DNA from: Pseudomonadales bacterium
GTDB lineage: Bacteria > Pseudomonadota > Gammaproteobacteria > Pseudomonadales > IMCC2047
NCBI GenBank assembly: GCA_024234615.1
Contig: JACKNY010000001.1
Location: 1 to 64,000 of the forward strand
Direction of reading: 5' to 3'
DNA length: 64,000 nt
In this document: positions 28,646 to 37,173 of the stretch, piece by piece
Layout: each line of letters starts with the position of its first letter
Position numbering within the stretch: position 1 is the stretch's first letter
Notes under the pieces: model-generated
The model's database searches: none
Told to the model about the DNA's origin: nothing
The model's input: the letters and a program-made list of their open reading frames with translations, nothing else
Program-made: the position numbers and the translations under genes

Positions 28646-28704
28646 ACAATTTCCTGAAAATCCTAGCACTTTTTAGCAAAGTGATTATCACAGAAGCCGA
28701 AGGC

Positions 28705-29766
28705 TCAGTTCTGTGATTTCTTTTTCCGTCTTTTGGGCTTTTCTTCAACAACGGGGGCCTTGCCTTTGAATGCTTCTGTATTAAAGAGGCCATAACCTTT
28801 GCTTAAAGATTCCGTTAAATAAAAATCGGGGTTTCCCGGCTTATCTTTCCATACATACCAGTCAGGCTTTTCGATCTCGTCATACTCGATGATCAAGACC
28901 GCGCCACCCGGCGCTTTGCCTGAGTTACTGACGTGATGCTCGATATGGTCATGATTAATCCATAGTCCGGGGTTGTTCATTTCAATAATGACATCAAGTC
29001 TTTCCCCCTGCAGTAATGGGACAACATCAGCGTGATAGGGCTCGGGCAAGGGTAAACCGTCCTTATGGGTTACCAGCATATCGTGTCCATGCGTGTGGAA
29101 GGCTACGTTATTGCCAGCGGCATAAAGTCGCAGCCTGAGCACATCGCCTTTCTTAACGCGCAGAGGTTCGGTTAATGGGAATGATTTGCCGTTGATCGAA
29201 AAATAGTCGAGTACTTCGCCAGGATGGCCGCCCTTTCCGTAGGTGTTAGCTACCTCAGAGTTCCATCCGGAAAACATTAATATGGCATCTTTGGTTACTT
29301 TCTTTTCAAGCGCCGTTGGTTTTTTCGGGTCGACCACTATTGGCCCCCACATACCACGTACACCCAGATGTTCAGGAACATTGACATGGCAGTGATACCA
29401 GAGGCTGCCGGGCTTTTCGGCAATAAATTTATAGGTAAAACTTTCGCCAGGTTCAATGGCTTTTTGCGTGATATCCGGCACCCCGTCATTCCGCCAGTTG
29501 TTAGTCATATACTGACCATGCCAGTGAATCGTGTGAGATAAGGTCGTATTGTTAAACAGATTAACTTCGACCTCATCACCCTCGCGTACATGAATCAACG
29601 GGCCTGGCACTTGACCGTTATAGCCCCAGACCTTGGCAGTAAGGCCTGGAGCCACTTCGAGATCGACTTCTTCGATGGTCATGTCAAAGCTTCTCAGCTC
29701 TGCTTGCGCGATACTGGCAGCAAATGCCAGTAATATTGTGGGCAGCATATAGGATAATTGGGGCAT
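28705..29766 (-). CDS. ncgA: Two-domain multicopper oxidase (NcgA-like)
   Basis: The 353-residue secreted protein has two cupredoxin domains. Four His motifs are present: HTIHWHG, WYHCHVNVPEHLG, HTHGHD and INHDHIEHH. The only type-1 copper cluster (Cys in HCH, His in PEH and Met in GMWG) lies in domain 1, so it is of the 'type C' two-domain class. A lysine-rich tail ends it. In Nitrosomonas europaea the equivalent enzyme (NcgA) belongs to the ncgABC-nirK operon for nitrite tolerance. Its start overlaps the cytochrome stop (TAATG). The symbol rests on context and class, not direct comparison. Confidence 0.85.
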   Translation of the reverse strand: MPQLSYMLPTILLAFAASIAQAELRSFDMTIEEVDLEVAPGLTAKVWGYNGQVPGPLIHVREGDEVEVNLFNNTTLSHTIHWHGQYMTNNWRNDGVPDITQKAIEPGESFTYKFIAEKPGSLWYHCHVNVPEHLGVRGMWGPIVVDPKKPTALEKKVTKDAILMFSGWNSEVANTYGKGGHPGEVLDYFSINGKSFPLTEPLRVKKGDVLRLRLYAAGNNVAFHTHGHDMLVTHKDGLPLPEPYHADVVPLLQGERLDVIIEMNNPGLWINHDHIEHHVSNSGKAPGGAVLIIEYDEIEKPDWYVWKDKPGNPDFYLTESLSKGYGLFNTEAFKGKAPVVEEKPKRRKKKSQN

Positions 29767-30140
29767 TATTGGCCTCCTTCACAGCAGAGTTTACGGAGAT
29801 GTTTAATGATGAGGTGTATCTCTTGATCGCTCAGGTTCTCGTCCCAATTCGGCATCAATGGAGACTTGTTGACTGACTTGCCCCCGAACTTGATGGCTTT
29901 AAAAAGGTCCTCATCCGTGCGCGCAGCCATTTCGCTCGCATCGGTGTGATCTCTTGGCGCGACGTCAATATCATAGGAATTAACGCCGAACCCGTCGCCG
30001 TATAAGCCATGACATTGTGAACAATATGCCTGGTAAAGATTTTTACCGGTTATCCCCGTTTCAGATGCAGCAACGCCAGGAAAGCTGTATACGGCGGCCG
30101 CTATCAATAATGGCTGGATCATTCGGTTGATACTGTTCAT
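29766..30140 (-). CDS. Mono-haem cytochrome c (NcgC-like)
   Basis: The 124-residue protein has a signal peptide (AAAVYSFPGVAASE), one CSQCH haem site near residue 42 and the axial Met in SPLMPNWDENLSDQEI near residue 96, so it is a class I cytochrome c. It overlaps its neighbours on both sides by 1-4 bases, so all are translated together. It would carry electrons between the di-haem cytochrome and the copper enzymes in the periplasm, as proposed for NcgC. The assignment is by position. Confidence 0.88.
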   Translation of the reverse strand: MNSINRMIQPLLIAAAVYSFPGVAASETGITGKNLYQAYCSQCHGLYGDGFGVNSYDIDVAPRDHTDASEMAARTDEDLFKAIKFGGKSVNKSPLMPNWDENLSDQEIHLIIKHLRKLCCEGGQ

Positions 30141-30859
30141 GGCAGATCCCCCCCAATTATGTTCAGATAGTTCATTAGTTTGTAGATTGGTGCATCATTC
30201 AGATGGTTGTTAGGCATCAGGCTCCTGGGTTCCCAAGCGGTTGGGTTCCTAATGTAGGAGGCTATATATTCTGGTTTTAAACGTTGCATTGCTGTATACA
30301 GCTCTGGCCCGGTAACACCACCGAAATCCTTTTCGTCCCGATGGCAGGCGACACAGCCTTTAAATTTTCTGAAATCTTTGGCCGCCAGCATCCGTGGTAT
30401 TTTTTTAGCGGTATATTCACCCTCATTGATTAACTCGGGATAAGGTTTGAGCGTCATTAAGAATGTGGCGATAGCCTTGGCCTGTTCCTGGCTAACTGCT
30501 ACATGCCTGGTCAGCTTTGTCTCATCTATCTCATCGCCCTCATCAGTAACGACAACCGCATTTACCCAAAAACCACCTCCTGCGGGCGTGATTTTTGTTG
30601 GGTGTTGGAGCCAATTCTCCAGCCATGGTTGTTGATATTTATGTCCGGCAAAATATAAAGGCGGTCCTTTGCGTGTCATCTTTTCTTGCAAGGTCAACGA
30701 TGCCCTGTCAGGGGTGTTAATTTGATGACAGTTGCTACAAGATTCTTTGAGAAGCTGTTCGCCGTCGGCCGCCTGCACAGATGAAATACCAAAAGCAGTT
30801 AACGCTAGAATGCTGAAAACTACCTTTTGACTTAAACTCAAGAGCCTGGGATAGCGCAT
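30137..30859 (-). CDS. Di-haem cytochrome c (NcgB-like)
   Basis: The 240-residue protein has a signal peptide (to VQAAD near 31) and two haem sites, CSNCH (about 40) and CVACH (about 170), with an axial Met candidate in RSLMPNNHLND. It lies 15 bases after nirK and overlaps the mono-haem cytochrome. The two halves look like separate cytochrome domains. In the Nitrosomonas operon NcgB is a comparable cytochrome. Electron transfer to NirK is inference. Confidence 0.85.
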   Translation of the reverse strand: MRYPRLLSLSQKVVFSILALTAFGISSVQAADGEQLLKESCSNCHQINTPDRASLTLQEKMTRKGPPLYFAGHKYQQPWLENWLQHPTKITPAGGGFWVNAVVVTDEGDEIDETKLTRHVAVSQEQAKAIATFLMTLKPYPELINEGEYTAKKIPRMLAAKDFRKFKGCVACHRDEKDFGGVTGPELYTAMQRLKPEYIASYIRNPTAWEPRSLMPNNHLNDAPIYKLMNYLNIIGGDLP

Positions 30860-30874
30860 GATTTACCCCCTGGA

Positions 30875-31834
30875 TTAACGTAACACTAGATTGTTGTTGC
30901 GACCTTTTTCGGGGTCCGCGTCTTCATGGTTTAGGAGAATGGTGATTGCCCCGTTGAGAGCACGCTTCATCGCATGGTCAACGATGGCGTTATTAGTGGG
31001 CCGATCCTTCGGGCTAATCAGATCCACGGTTAGTGCATAGGCTGGTGCGATATCAACGGTTTGCATACCGTAGCGCGTATTTTTCGGGTTGCCATTTTCA
31101 TAGACCCGATCCCAAATGCCGGCTATTGGGTGCAATGCAACAGATTCATTAATATGAGCGTTTACATAGAAAATACGTACCCTTTCGCCGGGTTTGGACT
31201 CCAACGCGAGAGTAGCGTTTTCATCATGAACCGGGTCGTAATGGAATACTTTGCCGTTGATCAATGCCGCTTGCCAGTCGTTATTCCATTTACGGTCCTC
31301 TGCACTAGTGCCGTCCTTGAATAAATCACCCTGAACAATCACGTACTCACGATCAGGCCGCGGATAATCAGGCCCATAGCCATTTTTTGGGTCGACAATT
31401 ATGATGCCGTACATACCGCGTGAAATGTGTTCTGCCATCGAGGGTGCACCGCAGTGATACATAAAGACACCCGGATATTGGGCTTCAAATTGAAAATTCT
31501 TTTTTTCGCCAGGTTTGATTTCAGCAAACTCATCTAATACATCAACGACTGCCGCATGGAAATCCATGGAGTGGCTTTGTTTATTTTTTTCATCGTTATG
31601 GAGCGTGAAATTTACCAGATCACCTTGCTTTACCCGTACGACAGGGCCGGGAATGGTGCCATCATAGGTCCACATTTTTTGGGTGGTTCCGGCATTATCG
31701 ATGGCCAGGTCAACTTCCTTAACGGTCATTTCGACTTCGACGGTACGAGCGGAAGCTGACTCAAAAGCAACTAACGATAAAATGGTGGTGATAAATAGCA
31801 GAAGGGGGTTGGGGGAAACTCTTAGCAGCATCAT
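30875..31834 (-). CDS. nirK: Copper nitrite reductase (NirK-like)
   Basis: The 319-residue secreted protein has two cupredoxin domains. Domain 1 has HSMDFHAA (the catalytic Asp and type-2 His) and MYHCGAPSMAEHISRGMYG (type-1 Cys, His, Met). Domain 2 has VALHPIAGIWDRVYENGN and IVDHAMKRALNG, which place the remaining type-2 His. This is the NirK pattern, reducing nitrite to NO. It is the first gene of a five-gene operon, with two NsrR-type operators in front. No other denitrification genes lie nearby, so a detoxification or tolerance role is as likely as respiration. Confidence 0.88.
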   Translation of the reverse strand: MMLLRVSPNPLLLFITTILSLVAFESASARTVEVEMTVKEVDLAIDNAGTTQKMWTYDGTIPGPVVRVKQGDLVNFTLHNDEKNKQSHSMDFHAAVVDVLDEFAEIKPGEKKNFQFEAQYPGVFMYHCGAPSMAEHISRGMYGIIIVDPKNGYGPDYPRPDREYVIVQGDLFKDGTSAEDRKWNNDWQAALINGKVFHYDPVHDENATLALESKPGERVRIFYVNAHINESVALHPIAGIWDRVYENGNPKNTRYGMQTVDIAPAYALTVDLISPKDRPTNNAIVDHAMKRALNGAITILLNHEDADPEKGRNNNLVLR

Positions 31835-31850
31835 TCTTCTCCTTGTTTAT

Positions 31851-31905
31851 AAGATGTTTTGCGAATACATTTATAACATTTATTAGATGTTTTGCAAATA
31901 CATCT
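31851..31905 (-). promoter_or_regulatory. Two NsrR-type operators upstream of nirK
   Basis: Site 1 (31852-31872) reads AGATGT-TTTGCGAAT-ACATTT and site 2 (31885-31905) reads AGATGT-TTTGCAAAT-ACATCT, a perfect outer dyad. They are 33 bases apart, three helical turns, on one face. The form matches the NsrR consensus of two inverted AAGATG-type halves in Gammaproteobacteria. With nsrR directly upstream this is a strong case for NO-responsive repression of the nirK operon. Confidence 0.85.
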
Positions 31906-31978
31906 TTATAAGAAAAAGTCATCAGCATATAGCTGTAATAGACGTTCCTTAGGATGAAGTGGTTAAATTTTGATGCAG

Positions 31979-32395
31979 TTAGGCAAAGATCAAACGCTGG
32001 GTAGAGTCATTGACAATATCCGCCAGAGAATACTTAGCGAGTGTTTGCATGAAGGACCGGTCTGCTTCATTAAAAACCGATCTTAAACGACAATTACTGG
32101 AGAGCACACAAGCCATTCCGTCACAATCGATTAATGCTGCTTTCGTTTCAAACAGCATCACAACCTCGGCAACATTGATTTCGCTGGCGTGCCGAGCCAG
32201 GGCGATACCGCCATTTTTACCGCGCCGAGTAACCAAAAACCCGCCTTTGGCAAGTTCGTGGACAATTTTACGCAGGTGTTCTCTGGAAATATCAAAGAAG
32301 TCAGCAATTTCCTGTTGCGTGACTAGTTCACGTTGCTTGCTAAAGGCATAAATCAGAACGCGCAAGGCATAGTCTGTCGATTTTGCTATTTGCAT
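31979..32395 (-). CDS. nsrR: NO-sensing Rrf2 repressor NsrR
   Basis: The 138-residue protein has the Rrf2 winged helix (STDYALRVLIYAFSKQ, TQQEIADFFDISREHLRKIV, LVTRRGKNGGIALAR) and three cysteines in DCDGMACVLSSNCRL with the C-x4-C-x5-C spacing of NsrR for its Fe-S cluster. NO destroys the cluster and releases repression. It lies upstream of nirK on the same strand, with the operators between them. IscR would have a different spacing, so NsrR is preferred. Confidence 0.93.
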   Translation of the reverse strand: MQIAKSTDYALRVLIYAFSKQRELVTQQEIADFFDISREHLRKIVHELAKGGFLVTRRGKNGGIALARHASEINVAEVVMLFETKAALIDCDGMACVLSSNCRLRSVFNEADRSFMQTLAKYSLADIVNDSTQRLIFA

Positions 32396-32444
32396 GTGGA
32401 GAAGAAGTTATTCATAAGAACTCTATCCTATATGGGTTTTCTGA

Positions 32445-34631
32445 CTAAATCCAAGTATTTGGCGATCTCTGGTGCTCTATTTGCCATACATTATGAATAC
32501 GTGGATTGCGTTTAAAATCAGGGTCTAAGGTTGTGCTGGTAATATTGCTCACGGCAAACTCTTCGACAATATCTGTATCCATTTTAAATTTACGGAAATT
32601 ATTAGAAAAAAACAGTGTGCCACCAATGGAAAGCTTTTGCATCGCTCCACGAATTAGTTCCGCATGGTCGCGCTGAACATCCAATACTGATTGCATTTTT
32701 TTTGAGTTGGAAAAGGTGGGTGGATCAAGAAAAATTAGATCAAACTCGCCGACGCCGCGTTTTAACCATTCCAGACAGTCGGCGCGCATCAGAGGGTTTT
32801 GTTTTTCGCTTAGGCCATTGAGTTCAAAATTACGCCGCGCCCAGTCGAGATAGGTATTGGACATATCAATACTCAGGGTTTTTTCGGCACCGCCTAGGGC
32901 GGCATGGATCGATGCGGCAGCGGTGTAACAAAATAGGTTAAGAAAACGTTTTCCTTTCGCCATACGGCGAATCATATGACGCATGGGCCGGTGATCGAGA
33001 AAAAGGCCGGTGTCTAGATAATCGGATAAATTGACCTCTAACGCCGCCGAACCTTCATGTACGGTGAAAACCTTAGTCTTCAACGTGGCTTGCTTGTTGT
33101 ATTGACTGCTGCCTTTTTGTTTGCGGCGTTCTTTAAAAAAAAGCTGTGCGCTTGGCTGGTACGCTTTGAGTGCCTGCTTGACTTCGTTAAAGCGTTGGCG
33201 CGCTTGGGACTCAGGTATAGTTGCCGGAGCTGCATATTCTTGCACGTGTAAAGCATCTTCATAAATATCAACGGCTACGGCATATTCAGGTATGTCGGCA
33301 TCATATAATCGGTAACAGCTAGTACCGGATTGCTTGAGCCAGTTACTGAGACGCCGCTGATTTTTTTGCAAGCGATTGAGTAGCATCTGCGCCCCTTCGC
33401 TAAGCTCCTGTGGCGGTGGTGCCGTGTTCAGCCGCTGTTCGATTAGCGCAGACTTAGAACGTAAATCGTCGAAAATAAGTAACTTGCAGGGTGTTGCCCC
33501 GTTATAAAACTTATATTGTTTGCTGGGTGCGAGATCCATTTCACGTGCTAGTTCTGTATTGCCAGTAAATACCGCCGCGCGCCAATGTCCGAAATTTTTC
33601 TGTAACACCTGCCCCAGCTTGGCATATAGCGGTTTGAGGTTTTGCTGTTCGCCAAGCCGTTCGCCGTAGGGTGGGCTGGTCAGCAGTAAGCCACTGTCGG
33701 CGGTGGGCTTACCAAACTGTTCCAACGGTTTATGGGCGATACGGATATGCTCGTCGAGGCCCGCGTTTTGGACGTTTTGCATTGCTTGCTCAACGATGCG
33801 GGGATTGGCTTCATAGCCGCGAATATCCAGCTGTAGTTGATCGAGACCTTGTTGACGGCGTTGCTGTGCTTCGTTTATTAACGATTCCCAGAGTATGCTG
33901 TTGTGTTGTTTCCAAGCAAGAAAACCATAATGATGATCCGTTCGCAGCGTGCCCGGAGCTATATCTGCGGCAAGTATGGCTGCCTCAATCAGCAGAGTTG
34001 CGTTACCACAAAGGGGATCAAGCAGTGCGCTACCCTCTTTGGCGAGTTGTGGCCAGCCTGATCGGATAAGGAGGGCGGCGGCCAGATTTTCTTTGATTGC
34101 AGTGCGGCTTTGTGCGCCGCAATAACCACGTCGGTGCAGACTTTCGCCAGATAAATCCAACGCTACCGTCACAACCCCCTTATGCAAGCGTGCTTGTATG
34201 CGGATATCCGGATTTTGTAAATCGACATTGGGGCGCTCGCCTTCGACTTGGCGAATGCGATCAACCAGGGAGTCTTTCACCCGCTGTGCGCCGAAAGTGG
34301 TGTGATCAATTAGTCGTGATGTGCCGATAAAATCAACCATAAGGGTATTGCTTGCGGATAAATGTTCTTCCCAGGCAATATCCACACAGCGGTTATAAAG
34401 ATCATCAGGGCTATTCACTGCAAACTGGGTCAGCGGCAGTAGCACGCGGTTAGCTAGGCGCGACCAAAGGCAAGTGCGGTAGGCAAGAGCCAATGGTCCA
34501 CTGAAGTGCACCGCAGCAACGGTTTTTTTGAGCTGCTCCGCGCCAAGGGCACAGAGTTCATTAGCGAGCAGGTCTTCCAGGCCCTTAGGGCAGGTGGCCA
34601 GCCAGGATTGTTGGTCGCTAATTTTGTTCAT
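32445..34631 (-). CDS. rlmL: Bifunctional 23S rRNA methyltransferase RlmKL
   Basis: The 728-residue protein matches RlmKL: an N-terminal THUMP domain, the RlmL domain with DPLCGNATLLIEAAILAADI and the LLTSPPYGERLGE catalytic motif (about 310), then the RlmK domain with FLNLFCYTAAASIHAALGGA, DPPTFSNSKKM and the SAM site. It makes m2G2445 and m7G2069 in 23S rRNA. The motif has SPPY where NPPY is common, still in keeping with the family. It is a single gene, running toward nsrR. Confidence 0.96.
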   Translation of the reverse strand: MNKISDQQSWLATCPKGLEDLLANELCALGAEQLKKTVAAVHFSGPLALAYRTCLWSRLANRVLLPLTQFAVNSPDDLYNRCVDIAWEEHLSASNTLMVDFIGTSRLIDHTTFGAQRVKDSLVDRIRQVEGERPNVDLQNPDIRIQARLHKGVVTVALDLSGESLHRRGYCGAQSRTAIKENLAAALLIRSGWPQLAKEGSALLDPLCGNATLLIEAAILAADIAPGTLRTDHHYGFLAWKQHNSILWESLINEAQQRRQQGLDQLQLDIRGYEANPRIVEQAMQNVQNAGLDEHIRIAHKPLEQFGKPTADSGLLLTSPPYGERLGEQQNLKPLYAKLGQVLQKNFGHWRAAVFTGNTELAREMDLAPSKQYKFYNGATPCKLLIFDDLRSKSALIEQRLNTAPPPQELSEGAQMLLNRLQKNQRRLSNWLKQSGTSCYRLYDADIPEYAVAVDIYEDALHVQEYAAPATIPESQARQRFNEVKQALKAYQPSAQLFFKERRKQKGSSQYNKQATLKTKVFTVHEGSAALEVNLSDYLDTGLFLDHRPMRHMIRRMAKGKRFLNLFCYTAAASIHAALGGAEKTLSIDMSNTYLDWARRNFELNGLSEKQNPLMRADCLEWLKRGVGEFDLIFLDPPTFSNSKKMQSVLDVQRDHAELIRGAMQKLSIGGTLFFSNNFRKFKMDTDIVEEFAVSNITSTTLDPDFKRNPRIHNVWQIEHQRSPNTWI

Positions 34632-35159
34632 GGGGTAGCTCTTTTGATAGGGTTGGAGTCATAAATGGGTGTAGCTAGCATGGCTTCTGACAACTGCGCT
34701 CAGTCTAGTAGAGTGCAGGTGACGCGTTTGACTAACAGTGCATATCATATAGTGCTTTTATTTTTTGTGTAGAAAATAATGTCAAAGTGGAAAGGATGTT
34801 ACCTTTGGTGAAAACGCCAACTTAGCGGGTAAGACCGCAGTTATGTTTTCAGTATTTAGCAATGGTTGCTTTTAGCCGATATCTGGCAGCAAAGGCGCAC
34901 ACCACAGGGTCCAGTTCCATTATTTCCGTCGTTGGTTGTGCGATAGCGTCTTTGGCGTTGCTGGTTAACCCCTATCTTTGCTCAGATGCCAACGTAATGA
35001 GTCGAGCCCGAAAACAGGGTTTGAGAAAGTCCATGCTAAGTTAACGCTTGATCCATAGGCTAATGCTCTCAGCCAGACAGAATCCTGTTGCAGCGATGAA
35101 AAATGATTGGCAAGATAGCTTGGTCTTTTGTTGTTCTGAATCACTAGGTCAGGTGTTTG
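34632..35159. other. Intergenic region without a supported gene
   Basis: The 528 bases between the divergent rlmL and transglycosylase genes must contain both promoters. Two plus-strand frames of about 60 codons (34862-35044 and 35048-35236) have no recognisable product or ribosome site. No repeat or RNA structure could be supported. Confidence 0.45.
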
Positions 35160-36359
35160 ATGCGACTCCCCCCTTTGTTACTTCTTACCGCTCTGTTTTT
35201 GGCGGACGGTGTCATGGCCCAGGACGAGACCTTTAGTCAATGTCTGGGGCGTATACAAGGTCTGGCTCGCCAGCAGGAAATCCCTGAGTGGATCGTGCAA
35301 GATGTCGTAGCAAAGTTTGAATATCAGGCCCGCGTGATCGAACTGGATCGCAAGCAGCCGGAATTTATCCAGACCTTCGAGCAGTATTATAAAGCGCGGG
35401 TGACTGACCAGCGGGTGCAGCGGGGTCGGCAGTTGTACGCGGAACACCTCAATCTATTAGCGCAGTTAACTCGTCAATATGGTATTCCCGGCCAATATCT
35501 TGTAGCTTTTTGGGGTTTGGAAACCAATTTTGGATCTTATTTGGGAAATATGCCTACGCTTGATTCGTTGGCGACGCTTGCCTGTGATGATCGAAGGAGC
35601 CAATTTTTTACTGATGAACTGCTCATAGCATTAAAACTAATGGTGCGAGAAAAATTGCCGGTGGAGCGTTTGCGTGGCTCCTGGGCCGGTGCCATGGGAC
35701 ACGTGCAATTTATGCCATCGACTTACCAACAGTACGCGGTTGATGGTGATAATGACGGCCTGATCGACCTCTGGCAAAGCAGGCAGGACGCGCTCTCCTC
35801 AGCCGCCAACTATTTGCATAAGAGTGGTTGGCGTAGGGGTGAACGTTGGGGTAGGGAGGTTTTGTTACCAACATCTTTTCCCTACTCGGAGGCCGAACTC
35901 AGTAACCCGCAGCCGCTGAGTTATTGGCGTCGGCTTGGGGTATTGCAGGCAAACGGAGCGCCTCTGCCTGATATGGCATTGCCTGCCTCTATCATATTGC
36001 CGATGGGACATTCAGGTCCGGCATTCGTGGCATATCAAAACTTTCAGGTGATCATGCGTTGGAATCGCTCCCAGTCCTATGCGCTAGCGGTTGGCAATCT
36101 GGCAGACCAGATTGCTGGCGGACAAGGGTTGAAGGCATCTGTGTTCAAGCCAGCACCGGTGCTCAGTCGAAGTTTGATTACACAACTGCAAACAGCTCTG
36201 GCAGGACGCGGCTATGCGGTGGGTGAGGCTGATGGCGTGATTGGTCCTGCGACCCGGGCTGCGCTGCGAGAATACCAATCTAGCAATGGTTTAATTGCCG
36301 ATGGTTTTCCCGATTTATCCACACTTTTAGCGCTGGGCCTAGACGGAACAGCGCAGTGA
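35160..36359 (+). CDS. Lytic murein transglycosylase, MltB family, with peptidoglycan-binding domain
   Basis: The 399-residue protein has a signal peptide (LLLLTALFLADGVMAQ), an SLT_2/MltB catalytic domain with the acid E in VAFWGLETNFGSY (about 125), and AMGHVQFMPSTYQQYA, DLWQSRQDALSSAANYLHKS. The C-terminus is a PG_binding_1 domain (LITQLQTALAGRGYAVGEAD, GVIGPATRAALREYQ). It cleaves glycan strands to 1,6-anhydro ends in the periplasm. The ATG at 35160 has AGGTG upstream. It is followed directly by a Bax-type glucosaminidase and a deacetylase, a cell-wall unit. Confidence 0.93.
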   Translation: MRLPPLLLLTALFLADGVMAQDETFSQCLGRIQGLARQQEIPEWIVQDVVAKFEYQARVIELDRKQPEFIQTFEQYYKARVTDQRVQRGRQLYAEHLNLLAQLTRQYGIPGQYLVAFWGLETNFGSYLGNMPTLDSLATLACDDRRSQFFTDELLIALKLMVREKLPVERLRGSWAGAMGHVQFMPSTYQQYAVDGDNDGLIDLWQSRQDALSSAANYLHKSGWRRGERWGREVLLPTSFPYSEAELSNPQPLSYWRRLGVLQANGAPLPDMALPASIILPMGHSGPAFVAYQNFQVIMRWNRSQSYALAVGNLADQIAGGQGLKASVFKPAPVLSRSLITQLQTALAGRGYAVGEADGVIGPATRAALREYQSSNGLIADGFPDLSTLLALGLDGTAQ

Positions 36360-36360
36360 A

Positions 36361-37173
36361 ATGAAGTGGCAAGCGCTTTGGCGCAAATATACGACTGAGC
36401 CTAAACATCGCATCCGATTGGCGCTGATCGCTGCTCTCTTGCTAGCGTTAACGGTTATTCTTGTACGCACCGCTGCTCCTAATTTCGCCCCCCTTCCTGA
36501 TATGCACTCCTACCGCACGGTACCGGAAAGGAAAGCCGCGTTTTTTAACTATCTAAGGCCTATTGTGGAGTTTCACAACAACGAAATTTTAGAGGATCGA
36601 AACAAGCTATTGGCGATTGCGGGTAAATTTGATATCAGTGCTGAGATATCCTGGTGGGATGAGCTTTGGCTGAAAAGATTGGCCAATGAATATAATGTTG
36701 AATGGAGTACGGAATCGGTTAGCGAGTCATTAGCCACACTCAAACGACGGGTTGATATCATCCCAACCTCGTTGGCCTTGGTGCAGGCGGCTAAAGAATC
36801 CGGTTGGGGAAGGTCTCGATTTGCGGTGCATGGTAATGGTTTGTTTGGGCAATGGTGTTATGAACCGGGCTGCGGTATGGTGCCGAAAAAACGATCAGTC
36901 AAGGCGCTACACGAGGTGCAGGCTTTTCCCACAGTCAGCCATTCGGTGATGGGTTATCTAAAAAATGTGAATACCGATGAAAGATACCGGCCTTTGCGAA
37001 TGATTCGACAGCAGCTGCGTGAGGCCGACAAAACACCGGACGGTCTGTCATTAGCGGATGGTCTGCTATTTTATTCTGAGCGTCGTCAAGCCTATGTGGA
37101 TGAAGTGAAAAAGATGCTGCGAAGGTACCGCACACAACAGCAGGCGGTAGTGATCAATGAAAAAACACCTTAA
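36361..37173 (+). CDS. Bax-type glucosaminidase-domain protein
   Basis: The 270-residue protein has a membrane anchor (LALIAALLLALTVILV, about 22-37) followed by a GH73-like glucosaminidase domain: TSLALVQAAKESGWGRSRFA with the catalytic E, then NGLFGQWCYEPGCGMVPKKR and SHSVMGYLKNVNTDERYRPL. Bax proteins of Gammaproteobacteria have this layout. It would hydrolyse peptidoglycan at the inner membrane's outer face. It begins 1 base after the transglycosylase stop and overlaps the next gene by 17 bases. Confidence 0.88.
   Translation: MKWQALWRKYTTEPKHRIRLALIAALLLALTVILVRTAAPNFAPLPDMHSYRTVPERKAAFFNYLRPIVEFHNNEILEDRNKLLAIAGKFDISAEISWWDELWLKRLANEYNVEWSTESVSESLATLKRRVDIIPTSLALVQAAKESGWGRSRFAVHGNGLFGQWCYEPGCGMVPKKRSVKALHEVQAFPTVSHSVMGYLKNVNTDERYRPLRMIRQQLREADKTPDGLSLADGLLFYSERRQAYVDEVKKMLRRYRTQQQAVVINEKTP

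Noticed and set aside
34862..35044. 60-codon plus-strand frame before the transglycosylase gene
   Set aside because: No ribosome site and no recognisable product.
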